A stretch of 64,000 nt of DNA from a bacterium (GCA_024231905.1 JAAEQC010000234.1:47940-111939); one strand, 5' to 3'. Shown: positions 51,724 to 60,870, numbered from the stretch's first letter. Program-made: numbers and translations. Notes: a model not told the origin generated them from the sequence alone.

Positions 51724-53970
51724 ATGACCGACGAGACAGCTAACGGACCTTCCCTGATCAAGCTCGGCAAGCTGGCCAACGGGAAGCACTTCGACAAGCT
51801 TGAGGACCAGTGGTTGCCGGCCCTGGAGAACCCCGAATACTCCTGGCGCGAGCTGTTGCCCATCGCCGGCCAGGTGGGCCGCCAAGGCGCCCCGGAGCGC
51901 GCCGACGCCCTCGTGGAGACTCTCCTGGAGCGCGTGGAGAAGAAGGACGGCACCCAGACGGCCCTCAGCGCCGCACGTCTGGCGGCGGGCCAGGTACCCA
52001 CGGCGGACAGTCTGCGCAAGCTCCTGCAGCGCCTCTACCGGGAGAATACCCCGGAGTTCGACGAGCTGCCCGAACTGCTGGAAACCCTCTTTGCCGACGA
52101 CCGGCCTCTGGACGAGATCGCCCCTCTGGCGGACCTCTATTCCCAGCTCTCCCCCGGCGCCTATGTGGTGGACCTCTCCTTCCTGGTGCCTGGTATCGTG
52201 GAGACCCTCCGGCCCAACAACGGCGTGGTCACCGTCCGCTTCGACGATCGCCGCAACGAGTATGGTCCTGCCACCGTCACCAAGCTCGCACCCAAGCCGG
52301 CGGATCATTTCCCGGCCCTTGTCCTGTACGATCCCGACCAGCTCCGGGAACTGGCCGCGGCCGACGCCGCGGCCTTCGTCATCCTGGCCATCGACTCCCA
52401 GCGCGAGGACAAGCTCGGCTACCGGGACCTCAAGGGCTGGGTGAGCGGCCTGTTGGGCGAGAAGGGCTGGAAGAGCTGGTGGCCCGACGCCAAGGCGGCC
52501 CTCAAACGGAATCCCATGGTGGCCCTCTCGGCGGGCAGCCAGCCGGTGATCCGCAAGTTGCGCCAGGCCGACCGCTACGAGGATCGCCTGCGTCGCGAGT
52601 TCGACCACCGGCGTGATCCCGTGCGGAAGCTGCAGGGCGTTCTCGACTATCTGGACGAGTTGGCTCGTGAGGAGAAGCAGTCCTCCACCGAGAGCCGGGC
52701 CGACAACGATCTGCTCGTCCACTTCGGCAACGGCTCGGCGAAGATCGCCATGGCCTCGCTGCAGGACAATCCCGGCCTGGCCCTGGTGGCTCTGACCGTT
52801 CACGCCGAGGTCGCCGCGCGCGGGGTCGACACCGTCCGCTCCAATCCCAAGGCCGCCGCCGCGGTCCTGGCGCGCATCACCGATCCGGCCGGCCTGGTCG
52901 ACGACCTGCCCGACGCCCAGCTGGGACGGGTGCTCGTGTACCTGCGCAAGGCCCTGCCCGACAGGTGGGGACCGACCTGGGCCAGCCTCCTGTCCCGGGC
53001 CGGGCGCCGCCTATGCGAATCCATCTGCCGCGGCCTGGTCGAAGGGAAGCAGGGGGAAGTCCTGGAGAACGTGCTGCTCGCAGCGGTGGCCAGGCCGTCC
53101 ACGAGCCCGGAACTGCTGGGCTGGATGTGGCGCACCCGCTTCACCTCCGGCGCCGGCGGTCGCTGGCTGCAGGGGCTGGACAGCCTACCGGTTCCGCGTA
53201 TGGCCGACGCCATGTTCGAATTGCTGGACTCCCTGGGCAAGCTGTACGGCATGTCCATGGAGGAGAAGCACCTCAAGCCCCTGGAGAGCGCCCGCACGGC
53301 CCTGACTACCCAGAGCAGCACGCCCCTGCTGGGGGTCCTCGACGCGGCCGATCGACGCGAGGCCAAGCGCCTGAAAGGCATTATCTCCGCCAACGCCGGC
53401 GTCTCGCCTGCCCTGCGCACGCAGCTGCTGGGCTACCTGCGGTCCAAACATGCGGACATCTTCGTGGAGCAGTCCAAGGAGTGGGAGGACGGTTCGTTCA
53501 TCTACACCACCAAGGCCGGCTTGCAGCACCAGCAGTCGATACTCAACCGCATCATCGAGGATGACATACCCCAGGTGGCCAAGGAGATCGGGGAAGCGGC
53601 CGCTCACGGCGATCTCAGCGAGAACGCCGAGTACACGGCCGCCCTGGAAAAGCGTGACCAGCTGGCCAGCACGGCTACCCGCCTGGAGAGCGAGCTGGTC
53701 CTGGCCAAGGTCATCTCGCCGGACATGGCCGAGAGCGCCTTCGTCAACGTGGGCACGCGGGTCACCGCGCGGCAGCTGGCCTCGGGCGAAGAGGAGGTCT
53801 ACACCTTCCTCGGTCCCTGGGACACGGACGTGGAGAACCGAGTGCTGAACTACCAGGCGCCCCTCTCGCGGGCCTTCATGGGCGCCAGCCCGGGCGACCA
53901 GGTGAGCTTCGGCGAGGGCGCCGACGAGCGCGCCTGGGAGATCGTCTCCGTGGAACCGGCGCTGGGCTAG
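51724..53970 (+). CDS. greA: GreA family elongation factor with long N-terminal extension
   Basis: A 748-residue protein. ATG 51724 follows GAGG. The last 155 residues are GreA: a coiled coil around GEAAAHGDLSENAEYTAALEKRDQL (the acidic loop that stimulates RNA cleavage by RNA polymerase) and the FKBP-like domain VGTRVTARQLASGEEEVYTFLG to APLSRAFMGASPGDQV. The 590-residue N-terminal region is helical, without an enzymatic motif that I recognise. Chlamydiae and some spirochaetes also have GreA proteins of 700-900 residues, so this architecture is known but rare. Its position behind a terminator hairpin may matter for control. Confidence 0.85.
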   Translation: MTDETANGPSLIKLGKLANGKHFDKLEDQWLPALENPEYSWRELLPIAGQVGRQGAPERADALVETLLERVEKKDGTQTALSAARLAAGQVPTADSLRKLLQRLYRENTPEFDELPELLETLFADDRPLDEIAPLADLYSQLSPGAYVVDLSFLVPGIVETLRPNNGVVTVRFDDRRNEYGPATVTKLAPKPADHFPALVLYDPDQLRELAAADAAAFVILAIDSQREDKLGYRDLKGWVSGLLGEKGWKSWWPDAKAALKRNPMVALSAGSQPVIRKLRQADRYEDRLRREFDHRRDPVRKLQGVLDYLDELAREEKQSSTESRADNDLLVHFGNGSAKIAMASLQDNPGLALVALTVHAEVAARGVDTVRSNPKAAAAVLARITDPAGLVDDLPDAQLGRVLVYLRKALPDRWGPTWASLLSRAGRRLCESICRGLVEGKQGEVLENVLLAAVARPSTSPELLGWMWRTRFTSGAGGRWLQGLDSLPVPRMADAMFELLDSLGKLYGMSMEEKHLKPLESARTALTTQSSTPLLGVLDAADRREAKRLKGIISANAGVSPALRTQLLGYLRSKHADIFVEQSKEWEDGSFIYTTKAGLQHQQSILNRIIEDDIPQVAKEIGEAAAHGDLSENAEYTAALEKRDQLASTATRLESELVLAKVISPDMAESAFVNVGTRVTARQLASGEEEVYTFLGPWDTDVENRVLNYQAPLSRAFMGASPGDQVSFGEGADERAWEIVSVEPALG

Positions 53971-53992
53971 TTCGGGAGGACGGAACCGCCCG

Positions 53993-54769
53993 TCAGTCCC
54001 CGCGCCCGCGGGGGTGGGACCCGTACACGGCCGCCTGATCCTGGGGCATGACCAGGATCTCCTGGATCGCCACATGGGGCGGACGGGTGGCGCAGAAGAG
54101 CACGGCCTCGGCCACGTCCCGCGGCCTGAGCGGCGGGAACGCCTGGTACACCTGCTCCGCGCGCTCGGTGTCCCCGTGGAATCTCACCTCGCTGAATTCG
54201 GTCTCCACCAGGCCGGGATCCACCGTCGAACAGCGCACCCGTGTACCCAGCAGGTCCAGGCGCAGTCCCTGGGTCATGGCGCGCACGGCGAACTTGGTGC
54301 CGCAGTAGACGGCGCCACCGGCGTACACTTGCCGTCCCGAGACGCTGCCCACGTTGATGATGTGGCCACGATCCCGCTCGACCATCCCCGGCAGCACCGC
54401 CTTGGTGACCCACAGCAGGCCCTTGATGTTGGTGTCGATCATGTCTTCCCAGTCCGAGGCAAGCCCCTCGTGGACGGGTTCGAGGCCGCGGCTCAGGCCG
54501 GCGTTGTTCACAAGGACGTCGATCTCGCGCCACTCTTGGGGCAGGGCGTCCAGGGCGGCCTGGGCCGCGTCCCGATCGCGCACGTCCAGACCGATGGTGT
54601 GGCAACGGATGCGGTGCTCGCCGCGCAGGCGGGCGGCCAGCGTGTCCAGCCGCTCGGTGCGGCGGGCGGCCAGCAACAGGTGGGAGCCGGCCTCGGCAAA
54701 GGCCTCGGCGCAGGCCAGGCCGATACCGGAGCTGGCTCCGGTGATGAAGGTGATCCTGTCCTGGAGCAT
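53993..54769 (-). CDS. Short-chain dehydrogenase/reductase, YdfG-like
   Basis: A 258-residue SDR. ATG 54769 follows GGGAGAG. The nucleotide motif is TGASSGIGLACAEAFAEAG, with AARRTERL after the second strand predicting NADP. Active site: NVGSVSG (Ser), YCGTKFA (Tyr, Lys), NNAGLSRGLEPVHEG. DPGLVETEFSEVRFHGDTERAEQVYQAFPPL matches the YdfG branch that oxidises 3-hydroxy acids such as serine or 3-hydroxypropionate. The 22 bases between it and the GreA fusion are the convergent gap. Confidence 0.85.
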   Translation of the reverse strand: MLQDRITFITGASSGIGLACAEAFAEAGSHLLLAARRTERLDTLAARLRGEHRIRCHTIGLDVRDRDAAQAALDALPQEWREIDVLVNNAGLSRGLEPVHEGLASDWEDMIDTNIKGLLWVTKAVLPGMVERDRGHIINVGSVSGRQVYAGGAVYCGTKFAVRAMTQGLRLDLLGTRVRCSTVDPGLVETEFSEVRFHGDTERAEQVYQAFPPLRPRDVAEAVLFCATRPPHVAIQEILVMPQDQAAVYGSHPRGRGD

Positions 54770-54879
54770 GGGCTCTCTCCCGGTTCGGGCCAAATGTCTT
54801 GTTTGCTGGAAGTTATCAGGGCATGAGCCCTGGGGCAACCGTCGTCCGGCCCATGGATATAGTAAAACATCAAAAAATA

Positions 54880-54888
54880 TGGCATAAT
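54880..54888 (+). promoter_or_regulatory. Extended -10 promoter of the small secreted protein
   Basis: TGGCATAAT at 54880-54888 is a TG-N-CATAAT extended -10 element in an AT-rich stretch. The -35-like TAGTAA (54860-54865) is weak at 17 bases. A transcript would start near 54895, 29 bases before the ATG. Confidence 0.45.
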
Positions 54889-54923
54889 TGTGGGACACCC
54901 GGGGAAAACAGGGAGCGGGAACC

Positions 54924-55340
54924 ATGAAGACAAGCTTGTTGCTGCTGGCGGTGCTCCTGTGGGCGACCGCCGCCCTGATCGATCATCCGGCCCAGGTAGT
55001 GACGAGTCGATCCAAGTCCACCTGTGCGGGCACAGCGCCGGGACACGCCGGCGTGGATCCCGTGCGCCCAACGCCCTATCAGCAGCAGATCAGGGCCGTG
55101 GTGGACAGCGCCCGCACCGCCGAGGCCGAGTTGCTGGCGGAGCTGGGGGCAGGCGCCTCGCCGGATCATCCGGCGGTCCAGCAGCTGCGCCGGACGACCA
55201 CTAACCGACTGCTCGAGATCCAGGCCCGCTACGCGGCGGCGCGGGGACGGTATGGTCTCGAGCGCCGGATCCGCGCCAACATGGCGGAACTCCGGGCCGA
55301 GAGGCCCGCGGAACCCACGTTGGCGCGCCGGGACGACTAG
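54924..55340 (+). CDS. Small secreted protein of unknown function
   Basis: A 138-residue protein. ATG 54924 follows GGGAGCGGGA. A signal peptide (MKTSLLLLAVLLWATAALI) leads to a helical mature part with basic and acidic residues (YQQQIRAVVDSARTAEAELLAELGAGASPDHPAVQQLRR and TNRLLEIQARYAAARGRYGLERRIR). This helix-rich layout resembles periplasmic chaperone-like or Spy-type proteins but no clear family is seen. The gene is convergent with the FecR-like gene, 16 bases away. Confidence 0.55.
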   Translation: MKTSLLLLAVLLWATAALIDHPAQVVTSRSKSTCAGTAPGHAGVDPVRPTPYQQQIRAVVDSARTAEAELLAELGAGASPDHPAVQQLRRTTTNRLLEIQARYAAARGRYGLERRIRANMAELRAERPAEPTLARRDD

Positions 55341-55356
55341 AATCGCTTAAAAGTGA

Positions 55357-56172
55357 TCAGGGGTGGTCTCCGAATCCGGGATAATCCTGGTCCAGAGCGA
55401 GCATGTGGTCCCGGTGGGTGTCGGCGATGGCGCCGCCCTGGGGCTCGCTGCCGTCGCGGAAGAGGACCCAGCGCTGGCCCGCGGCCAGGGGGCCCAGGTC
55501 GGTCTCGTGAGTCACCACGTCCACCGAACCTTCCACCAGGCAGATGCAGGTCACGGCCTCGTTGCTTTCCACGGAGATCAGGGTACCGCGTACTATGGCG
55601 AGACCGTCGTCCGTGCGCAGGATCACGCCGCCGCCGGCCAGGTCCGGCCCCGTGCGCAGACAGATCTCGCCGGCTGCAAGGGGCGCTTCGACCGTGCGTC
55701 GGAACCAGCGCCCCGGCCGTTCGGGCAGGATGAAGTCGGCCCCGTCGATCAGGCGCATGACCATGGTGCCGGGGTAGACCACGTCGAGTTCGGCGCCGTC
55801 GGAGACCTGGACCCGCGTGCCCACCCGCAGGGCCGCGTCGATGACCCCGGTGCGGTCGGCGGCGATCTCCCGGCCATCCACCCACACCGAACCCACGCCG
55901 TTGGTCGCGGCCAGTTCGGGACCGGGCAGCCGGTTGAAACCCAGCAGGGCGAAGGTGACCACGGCGGCGGCGGCCAGGGCGCTCCAGCCCAGCCAGACGC
56001 TGCCCAGGCGCGAACCGGAGGGAGTCGGCGCCTCCTGGTCGATGGCGCCGGAGACGAACCGGTCCTTCAACCGCGCCCGGAACTCGGGATCGGCCTCGGG
56101 ACGGGGCAGGCTGCGCACGGCGTCCTGCGCCAATCGCTGCTGCTCGTCCAGGTTGTCCAGGTGTTCACTCAT
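55357..56172 (-). CDS. FecR-domain protein, anti-sigma-like
   Basis: A 271-residue protein with a short cytoplasmic N-terminus (residues about 1-55), one membrane segment (WLGWSALAAAAVVTFALLGF) and a periplasmic FecR-like region: VWVDGREIAADRTGVIDAALRVGTRVQVSDGAELDVVYPG and ICLRTGPDLAG...VRGTLISVES. Upstream of it lies the ECF sigma factor, whose stop overlaps its ATG (ATGA at 56169-56172), so the pair forms the usual sigma / sensor unit. GTG 56178 would add two residues. The signal is unknown. Confidence 0.78.
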   Translation of the reverse strand: MSEHLDNLDEQQRLAQDAVRSLPRPEADPEFRARLKDRFVSGAIDQEAPTPSGSRLGSVWLGWSALAAAAVVTFALLGFNRLPGPELAATNGVGSVWVDGREIAADRTGVIDAALRVGTRVQVSDGAELDVVYPGTMVMRLIDGADFILPERPGRWFRRTVEAPLAAGEICLRTGPDLAGGGVILRTDDGLAIVRGTLISVESNEAVTCICLVEGSVDVVTHETDLGPLAAGQRWVLFRDGSEPQGGAIADTHRDHMLALDQDYPGFGDHP

Positions 56173-56765
56173 GGCCACACATCCTGCAACATCTCGCCCA
56201 GGCGGTTCAGGGCCCGGGAGTATCGTTTTCTCACGGCGGCGGCGCTGGCGCCGACGATCTCCGCGATCTCGTCATGGCTGAGGCCTTCGTAGTCCCGCAG
56301 GACCACAACCTCGCGCATCTCTTCCGGCAATTGGTCGATGGCCTCCTGCACCTTTCCGGCCCGCTCGCCGGCCAGGGTCTCCGCTTCGGGCGTGGGCCCG
56401 TGGTCGGCCAGGGGCGGCGCCTTCTCCGCGTCCACCGAGACGGACTGCCGGCTCACCCGCGCGCCGAAGGAACGCCAGTGGTCGCGGCAGAGATTGGCTG
56501 TCACCGTGCGCAGCCAGGGCCGCGGGTCCCGGTCCGGGTCCAGGGTCGAGGCCGAACGGTGGAGCCGGAGGAAGACCTCCTGCACCGCGTCCTCGGCCGC
56601 GGTCCGGTCACCGAGCATCCGCACCGCGAGCCCGTAGACGTCGTCGAAACACGCCTCGAATAGAGCGGCCAAGGCCGAGGGCTCACCCCGTCGCACACCT
56701 TCCAGCACCGCGGCCGGCAAGGGCGGCGGGGCCTGGGGGTCGGTGGTGCGCGGCGCGTCCGTCAT
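56169..56765 (-). CDS. ECF-type RNA polymerase sigma factor
   Basis: A 198-residue sigma-70 family protein. Region 2 is FEACFDDVYGLAVRMLGDRTAAEDAVQEVFLRLHRS with the DNA-melting WLRTVTANLCRDHWR; region 4 is LPEEMREVVVLRDYEGLSHDEIAEIVGASAAAVRKRYSRALNRL, a helix-turn-helix for the -35 box. I chose ATG 56765 with GAGGA upstream; the frame opens eight codons earlier. The linker between regions 2 and 4 is about 40 residues. It is controlled by the FecR-like protein below and may respond to envelope stress. Confidence 0.88.
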   Translation of the reverse strand: MTDAPRTTDPQAPPPLPAAVLEGVRRGEPSALAALFEACFDDVYGLAVRMLGDRTAAEDAVQEVFLRLHRSASTLDPDRDPRPWLRTVTANLCRDHWRSFGARVSRQSVSVDAEKAPPLADHGPTPEAETLAGERAGKVQEAIDQLPEEMREVVVLRDYEGLSHDEIAEIVGASAAAVRKRYSRALNRLGEMLQDVWP

Positions 56766-56805
56766 TGTAGGTACGATCCTCGGGTCCATGTGTGTCGGGC
56801 TGATC

Positions 56806-57366
56806 TCAGCCCGTGGTCGTGTCGTCCTGGGCTACGGTTTCCTCGGCCACCAGTTTCAACCGGGCCAGGCCCTCGTCGAACATGGGTCCCACGACCATGT
56901 CCATGAGCAGGCCCGCCACCCGGCCCAGGGGGTTCATGCCGTTGTCGCCGGCCAATTCCCAGGTTACCTGAAGACCGGTGTCCGTGTCGGCGTAGAGCAT
57001 GGTGCTCGCGGCCTGGCGGCCCTTGGCGTCGAGGATCAAGTCGAAGCCCACGCCCCAGTCCGGGTCGCTGCGGGTGACCGTGAGCTCGCCGGCGGCGTTG
57101 CCGCTCACCCAGCTCTGGTGGGCGCCGGCGCCGCGGGTGACGGAGCCGAGGGTGATCTCCAGGTCCGGGTCGGCCCGGAACCAGGGGGTCCAGCGGGGCC
57201 ACTGTTCCAGGTCGCTGCAGAGGGCGTGGACGCTGTCGCGCGACGCCTCGATGACGACGCTGCGGGTGACGGAATAGTCCCGCGGCAGCAGCAGGCCGAT
57301 GCCGACCACCAGCAGAGTGGCCGCCACGATGCCGATGCCGACGCGTTTCAGTACGGGTGCGAGCAA
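56806..57366 (-). CDS. SRPBCC superfamily protein with N-terminal membrane segment
   Basis: A 186-residue protein started at TTG 57366 after AAGGA. One hydrophobic helix (VGIGIVAATLLVVGIGLLL) is followed by a START/SRPBCC-like ligand-binding fold: YSVTRSVVIEASRDSVHALCSDLEQWPRWTPWF, the classic opening of polyketide cyclase/dehydrase-type proteins, and a C-terminal helix GLLMDMVVGPMFDEGLARLKLVAEET. Ligand unknown. It is in a minus-strand run between the S9 peptidase (22 bases upstream) and the sigma factor (40 bases downstream), so the stress unit may share transcription with them. Confidence 0.75.
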   Translation of the reverse strand: MLAPVLKRVGIGIVAATLLVVGIGLLLPRDYSVTRSVVIEASRDSVHALCSDLEQWPRWTPWFRADPDLEITLGSVTRGAGAHQSWVSGNAAGELTVTRSDPDWGVGFDLILDAKGRQAASTMLYADTDTGLQVTWELAGDNGMNPLGRVAGLLMDMVVGPMFDEGLARLKLVAEETVAQDDTTTG

Positions 57367-57388
57367 TTCCAGGGTCCTTTCGGTGTCG

Positions 57389-59482
57389 CTACTGGATCCA
57401 GCGGGTCAGCCAGGCCATGACCTCGCCGTGCCACTGGATCGAGTTGTGGGGCTGGAGCACCCAGTGGTTCTCGTCCGGGAAATAGAGCAGCCGCGCGGGC
57501 ACGCCCTGGCGCCGCAGGGCCGTGAACGTGCTCAGGCCCTGAGTGTCGACGACCCGGTAGTCCAGGGCGCCGTGCACCACCAGAGTGGGCACGTGCCAGT
57601 TCTGCACGTAATCGACCGGGTTGTGCAGGCCGTAGCCGCTGCCCTCGTCGAAGGGCGCGCCGCCGTGCTCCCACTCGGGGAACCACAGTTCCTCGGTGTC
57701 GTAGTAGGCCATCCGCTCGTCCAGGTTCCCGTCGTGGGTGACGAAGGCCCGGAAGCGCTTGCCGAAATCCTGGCCGTGCATCCAGTTGATCATGTAGCCG
57801 CCGTAGCTGGCGCCCGCCGCCACGACCTTCTCGCCGTCCATCCAGCCGTACTGCTCGAGGGCCGCGTCCAGACCCTTTTCCAGGTCCTCCAGGGGACGGT
57901 CGCCCCAGTGGCCGCTGATGGCGTCGGTGAACTCCTGGCCGTAGCCGGTGGAGCCGTGGAAGTCCACCGCTACCGTGGCGAAGCCCGCGCCCACGTAGGC
58001 CTGGGGATTCCAGCGGTAGTGGAAGTCGTTGCCGAAGCTGCCCTGGGGGCCGCCGTGGACCAGGAAGGTCACCGGCCACTTCTGGCCGGCCGCGGCCTTC
58101 TCTGCGGTCCAGTCGTAGGGCTTGACCACGTAGGCGAAGACGGTTTCGTCATTCCAGCCCTTGAAGGTGAACTGCTCGGGCTCGCCCAGGAGGGCCTGGG
58201 CCAACTTCTCGCCGTTGAAGTCGGTGATCTGCTTCAGGCCGCTGCCCGAGGTCTTGATGGTGTAGAGCTCGGTGGGGGACTGCAGGTGCTGGCGACCGAA
58301 GATCAGGCGTCCCTTGAGCAGGCCCACGCCCGAGTGCCGGCCCATCTTGTGGACCATGGTCACCCGCGCCGTGCGCATGTCGAGCTTGAAGAGGGAACGC
58401 TGGCCCAGGCAGCCGGCGGTGAAGTAGGCGGTGCGGTTGTCGGACGCGAACTGCAGGCCGTGGGGGCTGAGGTCCAGGGTGCGGTCCAGTTCGTCGGTCT
58501 CGTACACCACGTCCAGGCGGTGCTGGTCGCCCGTGGCCCAGTCCATGAGTTCCAGGTGGTAGCGGTCGGCCTCGAAGTTGGGACGGTCCATGGCCAGATA
58601 GACCAGGGTTTCGCCGTCGGGGGTGAAGACGGGCTCCGTGTCCCAGGCCTCGTTGGCCTCGGTCAGGCAGCGCATCTCACCGGAGCCGTCGGTCTTCACG
58701 GCGTACAGGTCGTAGTCGGTGCTCCAGGCCGGCTGGCTGCCGGGCAGGATCTTGGCGGTGAAGACGATCTCCTGGCCGCCGGGCGCCACGGCCACTTCTT
58801 CCAGGCCGCCCCAGGGGAAGGTGGGCACGTCCGCGTCCAGGTCGGGCATGAGGTCCACGGGATCCTCGGAGCCGCCCTTCAGGAGGAAGAGGTGGCTGCG
58901 TTTGCCGTCCTCCCAGGTGTCCCAGTGACGGAACATGAGTTCGTCGTAGACCTTGCCCGTGGTGGGCGCGGCTTTCAGGGCGGCGTCCCGGTCCAGGGTG
59001 CCCTTCACGCCGAGTCCCGGGTAGACCTCCATGACCAGCAGGAAGGAATACAGGTCCGGGACCACGGTCATGGCGTTGATGTCCAGGGGCAGGTGCGTCA
59101 CCTGGACCGCCTCGCCGCCGGACGGGTCGATGTTCCAGACCTGGGAGCCGCCGCCGCGGGTGGACAGGAAGTAGATGGTGCCGTTGAGGCACCACACGGG
59201 GTTGAAGTCCGTGTCCTCATGGGACGTCAGGCGCCGGGGCTCGCTGGCCCCGTCGGTGGCCACGACCCACAGGTCGGTGCGGCCACGGTTGTCCTCCAGA
59301 TCCGTGGAGCGGACGGTGAAGGCGGCCAGCTTGCCGTCGGGCGAGACCACCGGGCTGCCCAGGCGCTCCATGGCCAGCATGTCGTGGACGGAGAAGGGAT
59401 GGGGCGCGGCGGCTTCGTCGGCCAGGACGGGCGCGGCGGCTACCAGGGCGAACAGGACGAGCAGGGCGTGGCGGATCTTCAA
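57389..59482 (-). CDS. Secreted S9 family peptidase
   Basis: A 697-residue peptidase started at TTG 59482, seven bases after GGAGG; the frame continues to 59641 without a signal peptide. Signal peptide KIRHALLVLFALVAAAPVLA is followed by beta-propeller repeats (VVSPDGKLAAF, VAPGGQEIVF, FTPDGETLVYLA) and the hydrolase domain with VTFLVHGGPQGSFGN, GASYGGYM (Ser559), VHGALDYRV (Asp) and PDENHWVLQPHN (His). It is longer than and distinct from the S9 paralogue at 601-2577; the shared WFPEWE segment near the active site links them. Probable role: peptide scavenging outside the cytoplasm. Confidence 0.9.
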   Translation of the reverse strand: MKIRHALLVLFALVAAAPVLADEAAAPHPFSVHDMLAMERLGSPVVSPDGKLAAFTVRSTDLEDNRGRTDLWVVATDGASEPRRLTSHEDTDFNPVWCLNGTIYFLSTRGGGSQVWNIDPSGGEAVQVTHLPLDINAMTVVPDLYSFLLVMEVYPGLGVKGTLDRDAALKAAPTTGKVYDELMFRHWDTWEDGKRSHLFLLKGGSEDPVDLMPDLDADVPTFPWGGLEEVAVAPGGQEIVFTAKILPGSQPAWSTDYDLYAVKTDGSGEMRCLTEANEAWDTEPVFTPDGETLVYLAMDRPNFEADRYHLELMDWATGDQHRLDVVYETDELDRTLDLSPHGLQFASDNRTAYFTAGCLGQRSLFKLDMRTARVTMVHKMGRHSGVGLLKGRLIFGRQHLQSPTELYTIKTSGSGLKQITDFNGEKLAQALLGEPEQFTFKGWNDETVFAYVVKPYDWTAEKAAAGQKWPVTFLVHGGPQGSFGNDFHYRWNPQAYVGAGFATVAVDFHGSTGYGQEFTDAISGHWGDRPLEDLEKGLDAALEQYGWMDGEKVVAAGASYGGYMINWMHGQDFGKRFRAFVTHDGNLDERMAYYDTEELWFPEWEHGGAPFDEGSGYGLHNPVDYVQNWHVPTLVVHGALDYRVVDTQGLSTFTALRRQGVPARLLYFPDENHWVLQPHNSIQWHGEVMAWLTRWIQ

Positions 59483-59522
59483 GGCCTGACCTCCGGAGGG
59501 CGTCGAAAACCAGATTTGCAAC

Positions 59523-59547
59523 CGGCCAAATATAGTGTATCTGGCCG
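59523..59547. promoter_or_regulatory. Inverted repeat in the divergent promoter region
   Basis: CGGCCA (59523-59528) and TGGCCG (59542-59547) flank an AT-rich core with TATAGTGTAT. The site is 41 bases from the peptidase start and 70 bases from the acyltransferase start and may hold an operator or overlapping -10 elements. Confidence 0.35.
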
Positions 59548-59616
59548 CGAGGGACGAGTTCCGATAACGACGGGGCCATCCGGGCCTGCTACCATCTGCG
59601 CGGAAGGAGCCCCAGC

Positions 59617-60804
59617 GTGACCATCGAGACCCCCTCCTCACCTCCCATTCGCCTACTGGCGGTGGACTTTTTCCGCGGCCTGACGGTCGCCCTCATGATC
59701 CTCGTGAACAACCCGGGCAGCTGGGCCCGCGTGCTGCCGCCCCTGCGCCACGCGGCCTGGCACGGCCTGACGCCCACGGACCTGGTCTTCCCCTTCTTCC
59801 TGTTCATCGTGGGGGTGGCCGTTTCCCTCAGCCTCGAGCGGCGGTGCGAGGCCGGGGAACCCCGCGGCGACCTCCTGCGCAAGATCCTGCGGCGAGCCGT
59901 CCTGATCTTTGCCTGCGGATTGCTGTTGAACGGTTTCCCCTTCGGTCTGCCGTTGAGCGCCGAGGCAGCGGCGGAGTTCTCCTGGTCCGGCGTGCCCGGC
60001 AGCCTGGCCAGCCTACGGATCATGGGCGTACTCCAGCGCATCGCCCTGTGCTACCTGGTGGTGGGTCTGTTGGCCGTCTTCGTGACCGGGCCGCGGGGGC
60101 GCCTGGCCGCCGCCGGTTCCCTCGTCCTGGCCTACGAGATGCTCATGCGATTGCCCCTGGTGGACAGATGGGGCGCGGGCAGTTTCGACCTGGCCGACAA
60201 CTTCGCCCGCCGGGTCGACCTGGCGGCGCTGGGCGAGGCCCACCTGTGGACCGGCGCCGGCATGCCGGCGGATCCGGAGGGACTCGTCCCCACCCTCACC
60301 GCGGCGTTGACCACCCTGGCGGGCCTGGCGGTGGGACGCCGCCTGCGCACCACCGGCAGACCCCTGCCCGGCCTTCTGGCCGCCGGCGCCGCCGCCACGG
60401 CGGGCGGCCTGCTGCTGGCCCTGGTCGAGCCCGTGAACAAGCAGCTCTGGACCGTCAGCTACACGATCCTCACCGCCGGCCTGGCCACCCTCACCCTGGC
60501 GCTCTCGGTGTGGCTGATCGACGTGCGCGGAGCTCATGGCGGCACCCGCTGGGCCGTGGTCTACGGCAGCAATCCCCTGGTGGCCTTCGTGGGCTCCGGA
60601 CTGCTGGCCCGCGTCCTCCTGCTCGTGCGGGTGGGGGACGGCGCCGGCGGCACGGTCCCTCTGCAACGGTGGTTCTACAACGGCGTCTGCGTCCCGGTGG
60701 TCGGCCCTCTGGGCGGCTCCTTGCTCCACGCCGTGCTGCACATGCTCCTGTGGCTGGGCGTCCTTTGGTGGCTCTATCGGCGCCGCATTTTCGTCAAGAT
60801 TTGA
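59617..60804 (+). CDS. HGSNAT/NagX-like membrane acyltransferase
   Basis: A 395-residue polytopic protein with about ten hydrophobic segments. GTG 59617 follows GGAAGGAG. The opening RLLAVDFFRGLTVALMILVNNPGSW, and HGLTPTDLVFPFFLFIVGVAVSLSL, are the signature of the heparan-alpha-glucosaminide N-acetyltransferase / DUF5009 family, and LRIMGVLQRIALCYLVVG and VYGSNPLVAFVGSGLLARVLL are further family motifs. Members acetylate amino sugars across a membrane using cytosolic acetyl-CoA. In this genome it may acetylate cell-wall-derived or surface amino sugars. Confidence 0.82.
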   Translation: MTIETPSSPPIRLLAVDFFRGLTVALMILVNNPGSWARVLPPLRHAAWHGLTPTDLVFPFFLFIVGVAVSLSLERRCEAGEPRGDLLRKILRRAVLIFACGLLLNGFPFGLPLSAEAAAEFSWSGVPGSLASLRIMGVLQRIALCYLVVGLLAVFVTGPRGRLAAAGSLVLAYEMLMRLPLVDRWGAGSFDLADNFARRVDLAALGEAHLWTGAGMPADPEGLVPTLTAALTTLAGLAVGRRLRTTGRPLPGLLAAGAAATAGGLLLALVEPVNKQLWTVSYTILTAGLATLTLALSVWLIDVRGAHGGTRWAVVYGSNPLVAFVGSGLLARVLLLVRVGDGAGGTVPLQRWFYNGVCVPVVGPLGGSLLHAVLHMLLWLGVLWWLYRRRIFVKI

Positions 60805-60845
60805 CCGTCGAGGACTTGCCTGGAGCCTCCGTGTGCCTTAATATG

Positions 60846-60870
60846 TAGAGGCTCGAAATATAGAGACTCG
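60846..60870 (+). repeat. Tandem near-repeat upstream of the PadR gene
   Basis: TAGAGGCTCG (60846-60855) and TAGAGACTCG (60861-60870) are repeated 15 bases apart, 30-55 bases before the PadR start. They may be operator half-sites for the regulator. A TATAGA-like -10 (60859-60864) lies between them. Confidence 0.5.

Noticed and set aside
57299..59620. A 773-residue open frame on the plus strand
   Set aside because: Antisense to the S9 peptidase, which has signal peptide and catalytic motifs; the antisense frame has none.
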